This document shows, piece after piece, positions 1-6,776 of a DNA stretch of 6,776 bases; position 1 is the first letter of the stretch; every line of letters begins with the position of its first letter. Where the stretch lies: the NCBI GenBank assembly GCA_934702115.1, contig CAKUYF010000053.1:1-6776 (forward strand). The letters are read 5' to 3'. The DNA is from an uncultured Eubacteriales bacterium. Lineage in GTDB: Bacteria > Bacillota > Clostridia > Oscillospirales > Acutalibacteraceae. A model generated the notes under the pieces. That model was not told the origin of the DNA and did not search any database. It was given only the letters and a program-made list of their open reading frames with translations. Made by a program: the position numbers and the translations under genes.

Positions 1-40
1 ATATAATGTAATGGTGAATTTAATTTTTATAATAAGTAGT

Positions 41-46
41 GGAGGT
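41..46 (+). promoter_or_regulatory. Ribosome binding site fixing the GTG start of the CvpA-family gene
   Basis: GGAGGT lies 6 nt before GTG at 53. The ATG at 11 has no visible Shine-Dalgarno site, and the in-frame ATG at 62 would be 15 nt away, so GTG 53 is the best-supported start. Confidence 0.8.
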
Positions 47-52
47 AAACTA

Positions 53-760
53 GTGAATGCAATGTTATTAGATTTCAGCATAGTATTAATTTATATAATA
101 TTTGCATTTACCGGATTTCGCAGTGGAATTATAAGGTCTTTTTTGACTTTAATAAATTCAATTTTTTCCTCGATTGCTTCTCTTTACTGTTCCAAATTAT
201 TTTCACATCTTGCTTACGATTATTACTTTAAACCTTCAATTGTAAATTACTTAATTAATGTTTTACCGGAGTGTAATTTTAATACAAAAGACGCTTTGGG
301 AAAGATTCCACATTCGATTTTAAATGTATTAGGTAATTCCGGAATAACATTATCAGATATTACCCATATTATAAGTAATGTAGGCAAAGAAAATTCAACT
401 GAAAAAATTGTTGAAATTTTTAGACCGGTAGTTATAGAATTTACTAGATCAATTTCAAGTAGCATATTTTTCATATTATTTATGTCTATAGGACGATTAA
501 TCATAAATTTAATTTTAAAAATTTCAAAGCTAGGTGCAATAAGAAAAATTGGCAAAGTAATAGGAAGTATTTTTGGAATTTTGAAGGGCTACATAATAAT
601 TTCGATTTTTATGTGTTTTCTTAAAGTTATAATGCCATATTGTAGTAGTGAAATTAATGACATATTTTCTTTTGAAAACATATCGTCTACGATGATATTC
701 AAACATATGTATATTAACAATCCTATTTATGAAATTTTTGAAAAGATGAATAATACATAG
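53..760 (+). CDS. CvpA-family integral membrane protein
   Basis: A 235-residue membrane protein starting at GTG 53. The N-terminus has the usual CvpA layout: a first membrane helix at about residues 7-20, then a Gly-Phe-Arg-Ser-Gly turn at 21-25 and a second helix to about 46. A mostly polar stretch follows at about 50-130. Two more hydrophobic segments lie at about 136-157 and 172-194, joined by a basic Gly-rich connector (around GAIRKIGKVIGSIFGILKG). That connector and the four-helix plan are typical of the CvpA/colicin V production family, a poorly understood group of inner-membrane proteins linked in other bacteria to toxin export, envelope stress and biofilm. The middle segment makes it longer than the roughly 160-180 residues of many CvpA proteins. 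The gene precedes pgsA by 41 nt in the same direction, so the two are probably one transcript. The family assignment is fairly safe, but no specific function can be read. A start at ATG 11 would add 14 residues and lacks an RBS. Confidence 0.75.
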   Translation: MNAMLLDFSIVLIYIIFAFTGFRSGIIRSFLTLINSIFSSIASLYCSKLFSHLAYDYYFKPSIVNYLINVLPECNFNTKDALGKIPHSILNVLGNSGITLSDITHIISNVGKENSTEKIVEIFRPVVIEFTRSISSSIFFILFMSIGRLIINLILKISKLGAIRKIGKVIGSIFGILKGYIIISIFMCFLKVIMPYCSSEINDIFSFENISSTMIFKHMYINNPIYEIFEKMNNT

Positions 761-785
761 GTTTTACCAATATTAAAAACCGGAT

Positions 786-791
786 AGGAGG
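786..791 (+). promoter_or_regulatory. Ribosome binding site of pgsA
   Basis: A perfect AGGAGG sits 10 nt before ATG 802. It favours that start over the in-frame ATG at 823, which would bring the N-terminus closer to typical PgsA proteins but has no comparable site. Confidence 0.75.
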
Positions 792-801
792 ATTAATAAA
801 G

Positions 802-1377
802 ATGAACAGTTTTAAATACATGAAAACTAATTTGAACATTCCTAACTTCCTTTCCGTATTAAGAATAGTTCTGTTAGTACCTTTTGTGATTTTTATTGAA
901 AAAGATGAGTATAGTAGAGCTGGAGTAATCTTAATATTATCCGGTTTTACTGATTTAATGGATGGATACATTGCGAGAAAAATGAATCAAATAACCGTTC
1001 TTGGAAAGATGCTTGATCCTACTGCTGACAAGCTTACTTTAATGACAATTATGGTATGTATAAGCTTAAAACTTCCCAGGATGTTTCCTTTTATGGTGAT
1101 TTTAATAATTAAAGAGGTTTTAATGCTGATTGCGGGAGGGATTTTACTTAAATTAAATAAGACGCCTCCTTCTTCGCAGTGGTACGGTAAGCTTTCAACA
1201 GTAGTCTTTTACGTTTCAGTTATAACAATAATCAGTATCAAAGCATTACTGGATAAGGACATTGAAGTATTAAATAATTCACTTATGTTTTTTACTTCTG
1301 TTTGCATGCTTTATTCTTTATGGAAATACTTTGGTGTTTTCAAAAAGCTAATAAGAAGCGATAAAGTAAACCTATAA
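802..1377 (+). CDS. pgsA: CDP-diacylglycerol--glycerol-3-phosphate 3-phosphatidyltransferase (phosphatidylglycerophosphate synthase)
   Basis: A 191-residue membrane enzyme that joins CDP-diacylglycerol and sn-glycerol-3-phosphate to give phosphatidylglycerophosphate plus CMP, the committed step to phosphatidylglycerol and cardiolipin. The CDP-alcohol phosphatidyltransferase signature D-x2-DG-x2-AR-x8-G-x3-D-x3-D is complete: D51, D54, G55, A58, R59, G68, D72 and D76. In this family the four Asp residues bind the divalent metals and the catalytic base. The N-terminal NIPNFLSVLRIVL (residues 12-24) matches the usual PgsA opening. Further hydrophobic helices lie at about 21-32, 77-92, 95-116, 130-147 and 155-176. 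Length is normal for the family. The first 11 residues are an extension beyond the common MNIPN-type start, kept here because the AGGAGG points to ATG 802. Other CDP-OH enzymes (phosphatidylserine or cardiolipin synthases) are possible, but the N-terminus and size favour PgsA. Confidence 0.92.
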   Translation: MNSFKYMKTNLNIPNFLSVLRIVLLVPFVIFIEKDEYSRAGVILILSGFTDLMDGYIARKMNQITVLGKMLDPTADKLTLMTIMVCISLKLPRMFPFMVILIIKEVLMLIAGGILLKLNKTPPSSQWYGKLSTVVFYVSVITIISIKALLDKDIEVLNNSLMFFTSVCMLYSLWKYFGVFKKLIRSDKVNL

Positions 1378-1467
1378 TATGCATTAATATACAGCGTCAA
1401 TATTTAAATAAGATGAAAATGAAATAATTTAAAATTTAATAAGTAATGTAATTTAAGGAGTAATGTT

Positions 1468-3759
1468 ATGCTGTGTTCAAGGTGTAAAAAGAGATCAGCT
1501 ATACTTTTTGTGTCTTCGGGTAAAGAAAAATCCGACACCCAAGGGCTTTGTGCGTGCTGTGCTAAGGAAATAGGTGTAGACCCCATTAAAGATGTAATAA
1601 ATAAGATGGGAATTTCTGAACAGGATGTATCGGAAATGCAAGAGCAATTTTCTCAAATGCTAGAAACCGAGTTAAATGATTCAGATTCGGAAGAAAAGCA
1701 AGAAAATGTGGAATCCGGTGGCGCTGCTACTCTTCCGATGATAAAAAATCTTTTTTCAAATATACTTTTTCCTGAAAGAGAAGAGTTTTCGAATAGTCAG
1801 GATAAAGAGAATTTAGAAGGAAACAGATCAAGAAAAAAGTCTAAGCGTAAAAATTTAGACTTATATTGCAATAACCTTACTGCAAAAGCAAAAAACGGCG
1901 AACTGGATAGAATAATCGGAAGAGAACAAGAAATAAATCGTACTATTCAAATTCTTTGTAGAAGAACTAAAAATAATCCATGTTTGATTGGAGAGCCCGG
2001 AGTAGGTAAAACTGCTATTGCAGAAGGTCTTGCAATAAAAATTCAAGAAGGCAAAGTGCCTTACAGGTTAAAAGGTAAGGAAATTCATCTTTTGGATTTA
2101 ACTGCTTTAGTAGCCGGAACTCAGTTTAGAGGACAATTTGAAAGTAGAATAAAAGGTCTCATTGAAGAAGTCAAAAAAGATGGTAATATAATACTATTTA
2201 TTGATGAAGTCCATAATTTAGTAGGAGCTGGAGACTCTGAAGGATCAATGAGTGCAGCAAATATTTTAAAGCCTGCACTTTCAAGGGGAGAAATACAAGT
2301 AATAGGTGCAACTACATTTGCGGAGTATAGAAAGCATATAGAAAAAGATGCAGCACTGGAAAGACGCTTTCAATCCGTAAAAATTGTTGAACCGTCCATA
2401 AGTCAAACGATAGAAATCTTACAAGGCGTAAAGGATTACTATGAATCTCATCACAGAGTGAAAATATCTGACGAACTTATAAGAAGTTTAACAGTTTTAT
2501 CAGAAAGATATATTACAGACAGATTCTTACCCGATAAAGCTATTGATTTAATGGATGAAGCATGCACTTATGCCTCATTACATAATAAAGATTTAGTTAA
2601 TTACGATAAAATAACGTATGAAATTGAAAAATTAAAGAAAGAAGAAGAATCACTGGCAACGGCAGAAAATTCAGATTATGAGGCACTAGCTAAAATAAGG
2701 TGTGAGCTTGCTAAAAATGAAAAAGAACTAGAAGAGATAAAGCCAAAAGCCTTGGGTAAATCTGTAACTTCATCAGATGTTTCACACGTTATAGAGCTGT
2801 GGACCGGTATACCTTCTTCTAAAGTTGAAGAAAGAGAATTTAGTAAACTTAGGTCTTTAGAAAGCGAACTAAAAAGTAAGATTATCGGTCAAGATAAAGC
2901 AGTAGAAGAAGTTACAGCTGCAATAAGAAGAAATAGAGTTCAAATAAGTCCTAGACGGAGACCTGCATCATTTATTTTTGCCGGACCGACAGGTGTTGGA
3001 AAAACTGAGCTTGTAAAAGTACTTGCACAGGAGCTTTTTGATACTCCTGATTCGCTTATAAGACTAGATATGTCAGAATATATGGAAAAGCACTCTGCTG
3101 CGAAGATCGTGGGATCACCTCCGGGGTATGTGGGGTATGATGAAGCAGGACAGCTCACAGAAAAGGTACGGCAGCGTCCTTATTCAGTAGTTTTACTGGA
3201 TGAAATAGAAAAAGCTCATCCGGATGTTATGAATATACTTCTTCAAATCCTTGATGAAGGCAAGATTACTGATTCTCATGGAAGAGCTGTTAATTTTGAA
3301 AATACAGTAATAGTCATGACCTCTAATGCCGGTAGTGAGAAAAAAGTTGGAGCTTTAGGCTTTGGTAAAAACGAAAATGAATTTTCAAAAGATAAAACCA
3401 TAAAAGCTTTAAGAGAATTTTTAAAGCCTGAATTTATAAGTCGACTTGATGAAATAATAGTATTTAATAATCTAACTAAAGATGATTTCACTAAAATAGC
3501 AAAGCTTATGCTAGATGAGTATGTAAAATCAATGAAGGAGCATGGAATAGATTTCAAGTTTGACGATAAGGCAGTAAAAGTTCTGGCTGAAAAGTCCTTT
3601 GGAGGAAAAAGCGGAGCAAGAGATCTGCGTAATTTGATAAGAAAAGAGGTAGAAGACAAGGTCTCTTTGGCTATTATTGAAAATAGCGGTGTAAATATTG
3701 GAGAAGTATTTTTAACTGCAGATGATGAAAAAAATATTAAAATTATAACTAATAATTGA
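1468..3759 (+). CDS. clpE: ClpE-type AAA+ unfoldase with N-terminal zinc finger (Clp protease ATP-binding subunit)
   Basis: A 763-residue Hsp100 chaperone that unfolds proteins with ATP and should pass them to ClpP. AAGGAG lies 7 nt before ATG 1468. Residues 1-35 form a four-Cys zinc finger (C3, C6, C28, C31) in place of the Clp_N double repeat of ClpC and ClpB. This defines ClpE-type proteins and resembles the finger of McsA. An acidic then basic low-complexity linker runs to about 128. AAA domain 1 has Walker A GEPGVGKT (175-182), a pore loop around F220, Walker B ending D246-E247 and arginine fingers R299/R300. A short charged coiled middle domain spans about 385-428. AAA domain 2 has Walker A GPTGVGKT (506-513), pore loop GYVG (553-556), Walker B D578-E579, sensor-1 N620, an Arg-finger candidate R659 and sensor-2 GAR (716-718). 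An LGF tripeptide (630-632) sits where ClpC has its ClpP-docking VGF loop. All catalytic residues are present, so the protein looks active. B. subtilis ClpE is about 700 residues; the longer linker explains much of the difference. No clpP, ctsR, mcsA or mcsB is in the window. An automated pipeline might name it ClpC. Confidence 0.9.
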   Translation: MLCSRCKKRSAILFVSSGKEKSDTQGLCACCAKEIGVDPIKDVINKMGISEQDVSEMQEQFSQMLETELNDSDSEEKQENVESGGAATLPMIKNLFSNILFPEREEFSNSQDKENLEGNRSRKKSKRKNLDLYCNNLTAKAKNGELDRIIGREQEINRTIQILCRRTKNNPCLIGEPGVGKTAIAEGLAIKIQEGKVPYRLKGKEIHLLDLTALVAGTQFRGQFESRIKGLIEEVKKDGNIILFIDEVHNLVGAGDSEGSMSAANILKPALSRGEIQVIGATTFAEYRKHIEKDAALERRFQSVKIVEPSISQTIEILQGVKDYYESHHRVKISDELIRSLTVLSERYITDRFLPDKAIDLMDEACTYASLHNKDLVNYDKITYEIEKLKKEEESLATAENSDYEALAKIRCELAKNEKELEEIKPKALGKSVTSSDVSHVIELWTGIPSSKVEEREFSKLRSLESELKSKIIGQDKAVEEVTAAIRRNRVQISPRRRPASFIFAGPTGVGKTELVKVLAQELFDTPDSLIRLDMSEYMEKHSAAKIVGSPPGYVGYDEAGQLTEKVRQRPYSVVLLDEIEKAHPDVMNILLQILDEGKITDSHGRAVNFENTVIVMTSNAGSEKKVGALGFGKNENEFSKDKTIKALREFLKPEFISRLDEIIVFNNLTKDDFTKIAKLMLDEYVKSMKEHGIDFKFDDKAVKVLAEKSFGGKSGARDLRNLIRKEVEDKVSLAIIENSGVNIGEVFLTADDEKNIKIITNN

Positions 3760-3786
3760 CTTCTAATCAGTTAGCGAAGTGATAAC

Positions 3787-4245
3787 ATGAAATGTCCATA
3801 TTGTAATTTTGAAGATACTAAAGTGGTTGAATCTCGCTGTGCGGAGGATGGTCTAAAAGTTAGACGCAGAAGAGAATGTGAAAATTGCTTGAAAAGGTTT
3901 ACAACTTATGAAGCCGTGGAGCAGATTCCTTTAATAGTAGTTAAACGAGACAATTCACGAGAGAGATTTGATAGAAAAAAAGTCCTTTCCGGGATTATGA
4001 GAGCATGCGAAAAAAGAGCTGTATCAATGGCGGAGATTGAAGATATGGTTCAAGGCATAGAATCTATACTGCAAAACTCCTTAGAACGTGAAGTAAAATC
4101 GTCACTTATAGGGGATCTTTCCATGGAAGCTCTTAGACGTAAAGATGAAGTAGCTTACATTAGGTTTGCATCTGTTTATAGACAATTTAAAGATGTAAAA
4201 GCGTTTATGGATGAACTTAAAAATTTTTTAGATGAAAGAAAATAA
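3787..4245 (+). CDS. nrdR: Transcriptional repressor NrdR of ribonucleotide reductase genes
   Basis: A 152-residue protein, full length for the family. It opens with the diagnostic MKCPYC and has a zinc ribbon with C3, C6, C31 and C34, including the basic RRRRECENC stretch. An ATP-cone domain follows (about residues 49-139), with the expected VVKRD, F-D-R-K-K and VAYIRFASVYR-F segments. In characterised bacteria NrdR senses ATP/dATP through the cone and represses nrd operons by binding paired 16-bp NrdR boxes. ATG 3787 is chosen because the family nearly always starts MKCP. The Shine-Dalgarno match is poor (a GAAGTGAT-like stretch at 3776-3783), so translation may depend partly on the preceding clp gene, whose stop is 27 nt upstream. 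No ribonucleotide reductase gene and no convincing NrdR box are present here, so it would act in trans. Confidence 0.96.
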   Translation: MKCPYCNFEDTKVVESRCAEDGLKVRRRRECENCLKRFTTYEAVEQIPLIVVKRDNSRERFDRKKVLSGIMRACEKRAVSMAEIEDMVQGIESILQNSLEREVKSSLIGDLSMEALRRKDEVAYIRFASVYRQFKDVKAFMDELKNFLDERK

Positions 4246-4326
4246 ATTTAGATTTATGGTGAGTATATCATTGTGAATTGCACAAAAAGTCACTATGGAT
4301 TTACATGATTTTCAGATTAGAAACAT

Positions 4327-4355
4327 TTGAATTATTTTGAAATATAGTATATAAT
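4327..4355 (+). promoter_or_regulatory. Predicted sigma-A-type promoter for the 4391 gene
   Basis: TTGAAT (4327-4332) and TATAAT (4350-4355) are separated by 17 nt, the optimal spacing. The -10 box is perfect and the -35 box has 4 of 6 consensus bases (TTGACA). Initiation near 4362 would leave a leader of about 30 nt before the ATT start. In AT-rich DNA such matches can arise by chance, but the position in an intergenic gap just ahead of a ribosome binding site supports it. Confidence 0.6.
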
Positions 4356-4374
4356 AGGTTTAGAAAATTTTTAC

Positions 4375-4386
4375 AAAAGGAAGGGA
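4375..4386 (+). promoter_or_regulatory. Ribosome binding site upstream of a non-AUG start
   Basis: The purine run AAAAGGAAGGGA contains AAGGG ending 5 nt before ATT 4391 and 8 nt before ATT 4394. An in-frame TAA at 4388-4390 prevents any start further upstream. The site is much stronger than the AAGG that ends 2 nt before the first in-frame ATG at 4502. Confidence 0.6.
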
Positions 4387-4390
4387 ATAA

Positions 4391-4960
4391 ATTATTAAGA
4401 AGAAATTTAGAGTTCTAAGAGCCTTTTTTGCGCTGATTATTACAACATTAAGCACATGTTTTTATTTTAAAGCGAATGCGCAGTTTAGAGCGTGTAAGGT
4501 TATGTCAGGTACAATTTTTGAATATACAGATGATGATTTACAGGAATTTTGCATTGATTTGAAAAATATTATAGATATTTTAGAAAGAAATTCACATTTA
4601 GGAAATGTTTCGAGAGAAAGTGTAAACTTAATGATAAGTGTTGTGTTAGACAACAATCAAGGAATTGCTGTATGTAATGGTATTTCCGAAGTAGATGCTT
4701 TAGCTAACTTAATATATTTAAAAAGTAAAGAATGTGTTTTATATGGAAAATATCCAGGCAGGGGCATCTGTTTTCCTAACTATATAATGAAGATTTCCAA
4801 TCTTATTAAGGGCAGTAAAAAGTTACTTATGCGTGTTAAAAATATGAGACGTTGTTGTATATGTGCGAATGTAAATAAGATTACTAATTCTGTTTTATTA
4901 TCGGATAGAAGTTTAGAGTATGAGAAAGATTCAAACGAAGCCAGAATGAATTATAAGTAA
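4391..4960 (+). CDS. Small membrane-anchored protein, possibly a divergent YunB-like sporulation protein; ATT start
   Basis: The frame is open from just after a TAA at 4388 to 4960, giving 189 residues if started at ATT 4391 (188 from ATT 4394). Starting at the first ATG (4502) would remove a KKKFRVLR basic patch and a hydrophobic helix at about residues 11-26, a clear N-terminal anchor or uncleaved signal. The RBS also points to the ATT codons, so the longer form is preferred. I do not recognise the gene with confidence. The layout resembles YunB (one N-terminal membrane helix and an outer domain). The spacing of G119 and G123 in VLYGKYPG fits YunB's IPLG-x3-G, and VKNMRRCCICANV (149-161) lines up position by position with its GINQT-x-H-x-I-x3-V region, sharing N, R, I and V. 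This alignment is from memory and weak, and the hallmark GINQ is not conserved. Three Cys lie at 155, 156 and 158. The gene may be divergent or decaying. It has its own promoter and is followed by a hairpin. Confidence 0.6.
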   Translation: MIKKKFRVLRAFFALIITTLSTCFYFKANAQFRACKVMSGTIFEYTDDDLQEFCIDLKNIIDILERNSHLGNVSRESVNLMISVVLDNNQGIAVCNGISEVDALANLIYLKSKECVLYGKYPGRGICFPNYIMKISNLIKGSKKLLMRVKNMRRCCICANVNKITNSVLLSDRSLEYEKDSNEARMNYK

Positions 4961-5146
4961 TCCAGTAATGCAGTTGAACATCAGAGCCAAAGATTGCAAA
5001 TATGAATTCCAGACATTGATTTAATGTCTGGATAAATTATTGTCTATATATTATTCATTTGAGAGTTAGGAGAAAAATATAATCAAATCCGCTAATGAAA
5101 AGATTTATTATGTTATTTTATTACATATAGGATAATTCTAAATATT
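4961..5146. other. Convergent intergenic region
   Basis: This 186-nt AT-rich gap separates the stop codons of the 4391 gene (+) and glmS (-). Apart from the hairpin at 5008-5032 I see no gene. An AGGAG at about 5069 is followed by only an 11-codon frame from ATG 5095. Confidence 0.7.
5008..5032. terminator. Hairpin between convergent genes, probable bidirectional terminator
   Basis: A perfect 10-bp inverted repeat (TCCAGACATT and AATGTCTGGA) encloses a 5-nt loop (GATTT). It lies 48 nt after the stop of the 4391 gene and 115 nt beyond the glmS stop on the other strand. The sequence after the stem is AT-rich but lacks a solid T run in either direction, so termination may be inefficient or only partly intrinsic. 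Confidence 0.55.
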
Positions 5147-6776
5147 TTACTCTACTGTAACTGATTTTGCTAAATTTCTAGGTTTATCTATATTGCAGCC
5201 TCTAAATTTCGCAATATAGTAAGATATTAACTGCAGAGAAATTATGCTAAGAGAAGGTAAGATTATTTCCTGATTTTGAGGAACAGAAATCAAGCAATCG
5301 GAAATAGGTTTAAGCTTTTCATAATATTTTTCTGTGGTTAAAAATAAAACTTTGGCTCCCCTTGCTTTAACTTCGCGTACGTTACTTATCATCTTATCTA
5401 TTAGTTTTTCCTGAGTTGCAATTGCAATTACTAAAGTATTTTCATCAATCAAGGAAATAGTTCCGTGTTTAAGTTCTCCTGCAGCATAGGCTTCGGAGTG
5501 GATATAAGAAATTTCTTTAAGTTTTAAGGATCCCTCCATACATATTGCGTAGTCAACATTACGGCCTATAAAAAATACTTTTTCATAAGAGTGATAATTT
5601 TTAGCTATATTCATTATCTCTTCTTTATTTTCGAGAATTGTTTTTATATTTTCAGGTAAGAGTTTCAGAGATTCGGTAATTTCAGTACATTCTTGGTCAG
5701 AAATTTTATTTAAAACCTTTCCAATATGAATAGCTAATATATACATTAGTGCAAGCTGAGTACTATAGGCTTTAGTTGTTGCAACTGCTATTTCCGGACC
5801 GGCGTGTGTGTACAATACGTCATCTGATTCACTGGCTATAGAGCTTCCCACTACATTAACAATAGAAAGGACTCTTGCTCCTAATCTTTTTGATTCTCTT
5901 AATGCTGCTAAACTATCTGCTGTTTCACCTGATTGGCTTATTATTATTACGAGTGTGTTTTTATCTACAATAGGGGATCTATATCTAAATTCAGAAGCTA
6001 AATCTACTTCAACAGGTTTTCTTAATAGTAGCTCCATAAAATATTTTGCAGTGCATCCTACATGATATGCCGATCCACAGGCTACAATACATATTTTATT
6101 TAAACTCTCTAAATACTCTTTAGAAAAATTTAGATTATCTATTTTTAAGTCTCTACCCTCAATTCGGGGAGATATAGTATCTTTAATTGCTTTCGGCTGT
6201 TCCATTATTTCTTTTAACATAAAATGTTCGTATTGATTTTTTTCTGCTGCATCCACTGACCAGTTTACAACTGTTAAATCATTTTCAACTAAATTTCCGT
6301 CAAAGTCATAAATTTTAAATTCGTTCGGAGTAATTAAAGCAATTTGTTTTTCTTGAAGTCTGCAGATAGTATTTGTTTTTGATAACAGAGCTGGAATATC
6401 TGAAGCAATGTAATTCTCATTTTTTGATGTTCCTATAATAAGAGGACTATCTTTTTTTACAGCTATTAGCAGATCGGGGTTATCAGTACAAATTATTCCA
6501 AGTGCAAAAGATCCGTGTAATTTTTTAATTGAATCTTTTACTGTTTGAAATATATCTCCTTTATAAAGGCTACTCATTAGCTGAACTATTACTTCGGTAT
6601 CGGTATCGGATTTAAATGAAAATCCTTTGTCAATTAATTCTTGTTTTAATTCTATGTAATTTTCTATTATTCCATTATGTACTAATGCAATTTTTCCGCA
6701 AGAAGATACCTGAGGATGGGCATTTACATCAGTTGGATTTCCGTGAGTTGCCCAGCGTGTATGGCCTATACCTAAA
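5147..6776 (-). CDS. glmS: Glutamine--fructose-6-phosphate aminotransferase (isomerizing), 5' end outside the window
   Basis: This enzyme converts fructose-6-phosphate and glutamine to glucosamine-6-phosphate and glutamate, the first step towards UDP-GlcNAc for peptidoglycan. The frame is open to the right edge, giving 542 visible residues of a usual total near 608. The ATG at 6577 is an internal Met, because the upstream codons still encode glutaminase motifs: HTRWATHG, NAHPQ, HNGIIENY (with the oxyanion-hole Asn-Gly) and SDTDTEV. The catalytic Cys1 and about 66 residues lie outside. Then come two SIS sugar-isomerase domains. The first has CGSAYHVG, SQSGETADS and ATTKAYSTQ; the second has the EGSLKLKEISYIHSEAYAAGE segment with its catalytic-site Glu residues. 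The C-terminal DKPRNLAKSVTVE is the canonical tail that completes the active site and ammonia channel. The gene appears intact within the window. Any glmS ribozyme, common in Firmicutes, would lie upstream of the start and cannot be assessed. Confidence 0.97.
   Translation of the reverse strand, partial: LGIGHTRWATHGNPTDVNAHPQVSSCGKIALVHNGIIENYIELKQELIDKGFSFKSDTDTEVIVQLMSSLYKGDIFQTVKDSIKKLHGSFALGIICTDNPDLLIAVKKDSPLIIGTSKNENYIASDIPALLSKTNTICRLQEKQIALITPNEFKIYDFDGNLVENDLTVVNWSVDAAEKNQYEHFMLKEIMEQPKAIKDTISPRIEGRDLKIDNLNFSKEYLESLNKICIVACGSAYHVGCTAKYFMELLLRKPVEVDLASEFRYRSPIVDKNTLVIIISQSGETADSLAALRESKRLGARVLSIVNVVGSSIASESDDVLYTHAGPEIAVATTKAYSTQLALMYILAIHIGKVLNKISDQECTEITESLKLLPENIKTILENKEEIMNIAKNYHSYEKVFFIGRNVDYAICMEGSLKLKEISYIHSEAYAAGELKHGTISLIDENTLVIAIATQEKLIDKMISNVREVKARGAKVLFLTTEKYYEKLKPISDCLISVPQNQEIILPSLSIISLQLISYYIAKFRGCNIDKPRNLAKSVTVE

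Noticed and set aside
1373..1378. TATAAT overlapping the end of pgsA as a promoter for the clp gene
   Set aside because: No acceptable -35 hexamer lies 16-18 nt upstream (the bases at 1350-1355 are AATAAG), and such hexamers are common in AT-rich DNA.
1393..1412. Possible CtsR operator upstream of the clp gene
   Set aside because: Only one loose GTCAA half-site is present, without the second tandem heptamer. No CIRCE inverted repeat was found either.
4271..4285. Small hairpin TTGTG-AATTG-CACAA after nrdR as a terminator
   Set aside because: The stem is only 5 bp, mostly weak pairs, and is followed by A residues rather than T residues.
4341..4357. NrdR box in the nrdR downstream gap
   Set aside because: The alternating TA sequence lacks the outer ACAC/GTGT arms and a second box at the usual spacing; it is better explained as a -10 region.
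4448..4459. Lipobox (Leu-Ser-Thr-Cys) in the 4391 gene
   Set aside because: Thr before the Cys is atypical, and the Cys lies inside the hydrophobic helix rather than at its end.
5808..6065. 85-codon + strand frame inside glmS
   Set aside because: It lies antisense to conserved SIS-domain coding sequence and has no RBS or recognisable product.
6575..6577. ATG at 6577 (- strand) as the glmS start
   Set aside because: The upstream frame continues to the window edge and encodes conserved glutaminase motifs, so this is an internal methionine.

Overview
The window is AT-rich chromosomal DNA (roughly one third G+C by eye) with strong purine-rich Shine-Dalgarno sites. It looks like a low-GC Firmicute, most likely a class Clostridia anaerobe. 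Support comes from a ClpE-type unfoldase with an N-terminal zinc finger, NrdR, a CvpA/PgsA pair and a possible YunB-type sporulation protein. The species cannot be named from this sequence. The content is core-genome-like: I see no mobile element, CRISPR array, tRNA, rRNA or phage gene.

Layout. Positions 53-1377 on the + strand hold a CvpA-family membrane protein (GTG start) and a phosphatidylglycerophosphate synthase (pgsA), 41 nt apart and probably co-transcribed. After a 90-nt AT-rich gap come a 763-residue Clp/Hsp100 unfoldase with an N-terminal four-cysteine zinc finger (1468-3759, ClpE-type) and, 27 nt later, the ribonucleotide reductase repressor nrdR (3787-4245). A 145-nt gap carries a good housekeeping-type promoter (TTGAAT, 17 nt, TATAAT). 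The next gene is a small membrane-anchored protein (4391-4960) whose only well-placed start is an ATT codon. Its pattern resembles the sporulation protein YunB, but with eroded motifs. A convergent gap (4961-5146) contains a perfect 10-bp hairpin. The rest is the - strand gene glmS, which runs off the right edge and lacks about its first 66 codons.

How the genes fit together. pgsA makes the anionic phospholipid precursor and glmS makes glucosamine-6-phosphate for cell-wall synthesis. The Clp unfoldase feeds a protease with damaged proteins, and nrdR sets dNTP supply. These are housekeeping and stress functions rather than one pathway. No new biological system is evident. The item most worth a second look is the 4391-4960 gene: non-AUG start, clear promoter, weak YunB resemblance and an unusual Cys cluster.
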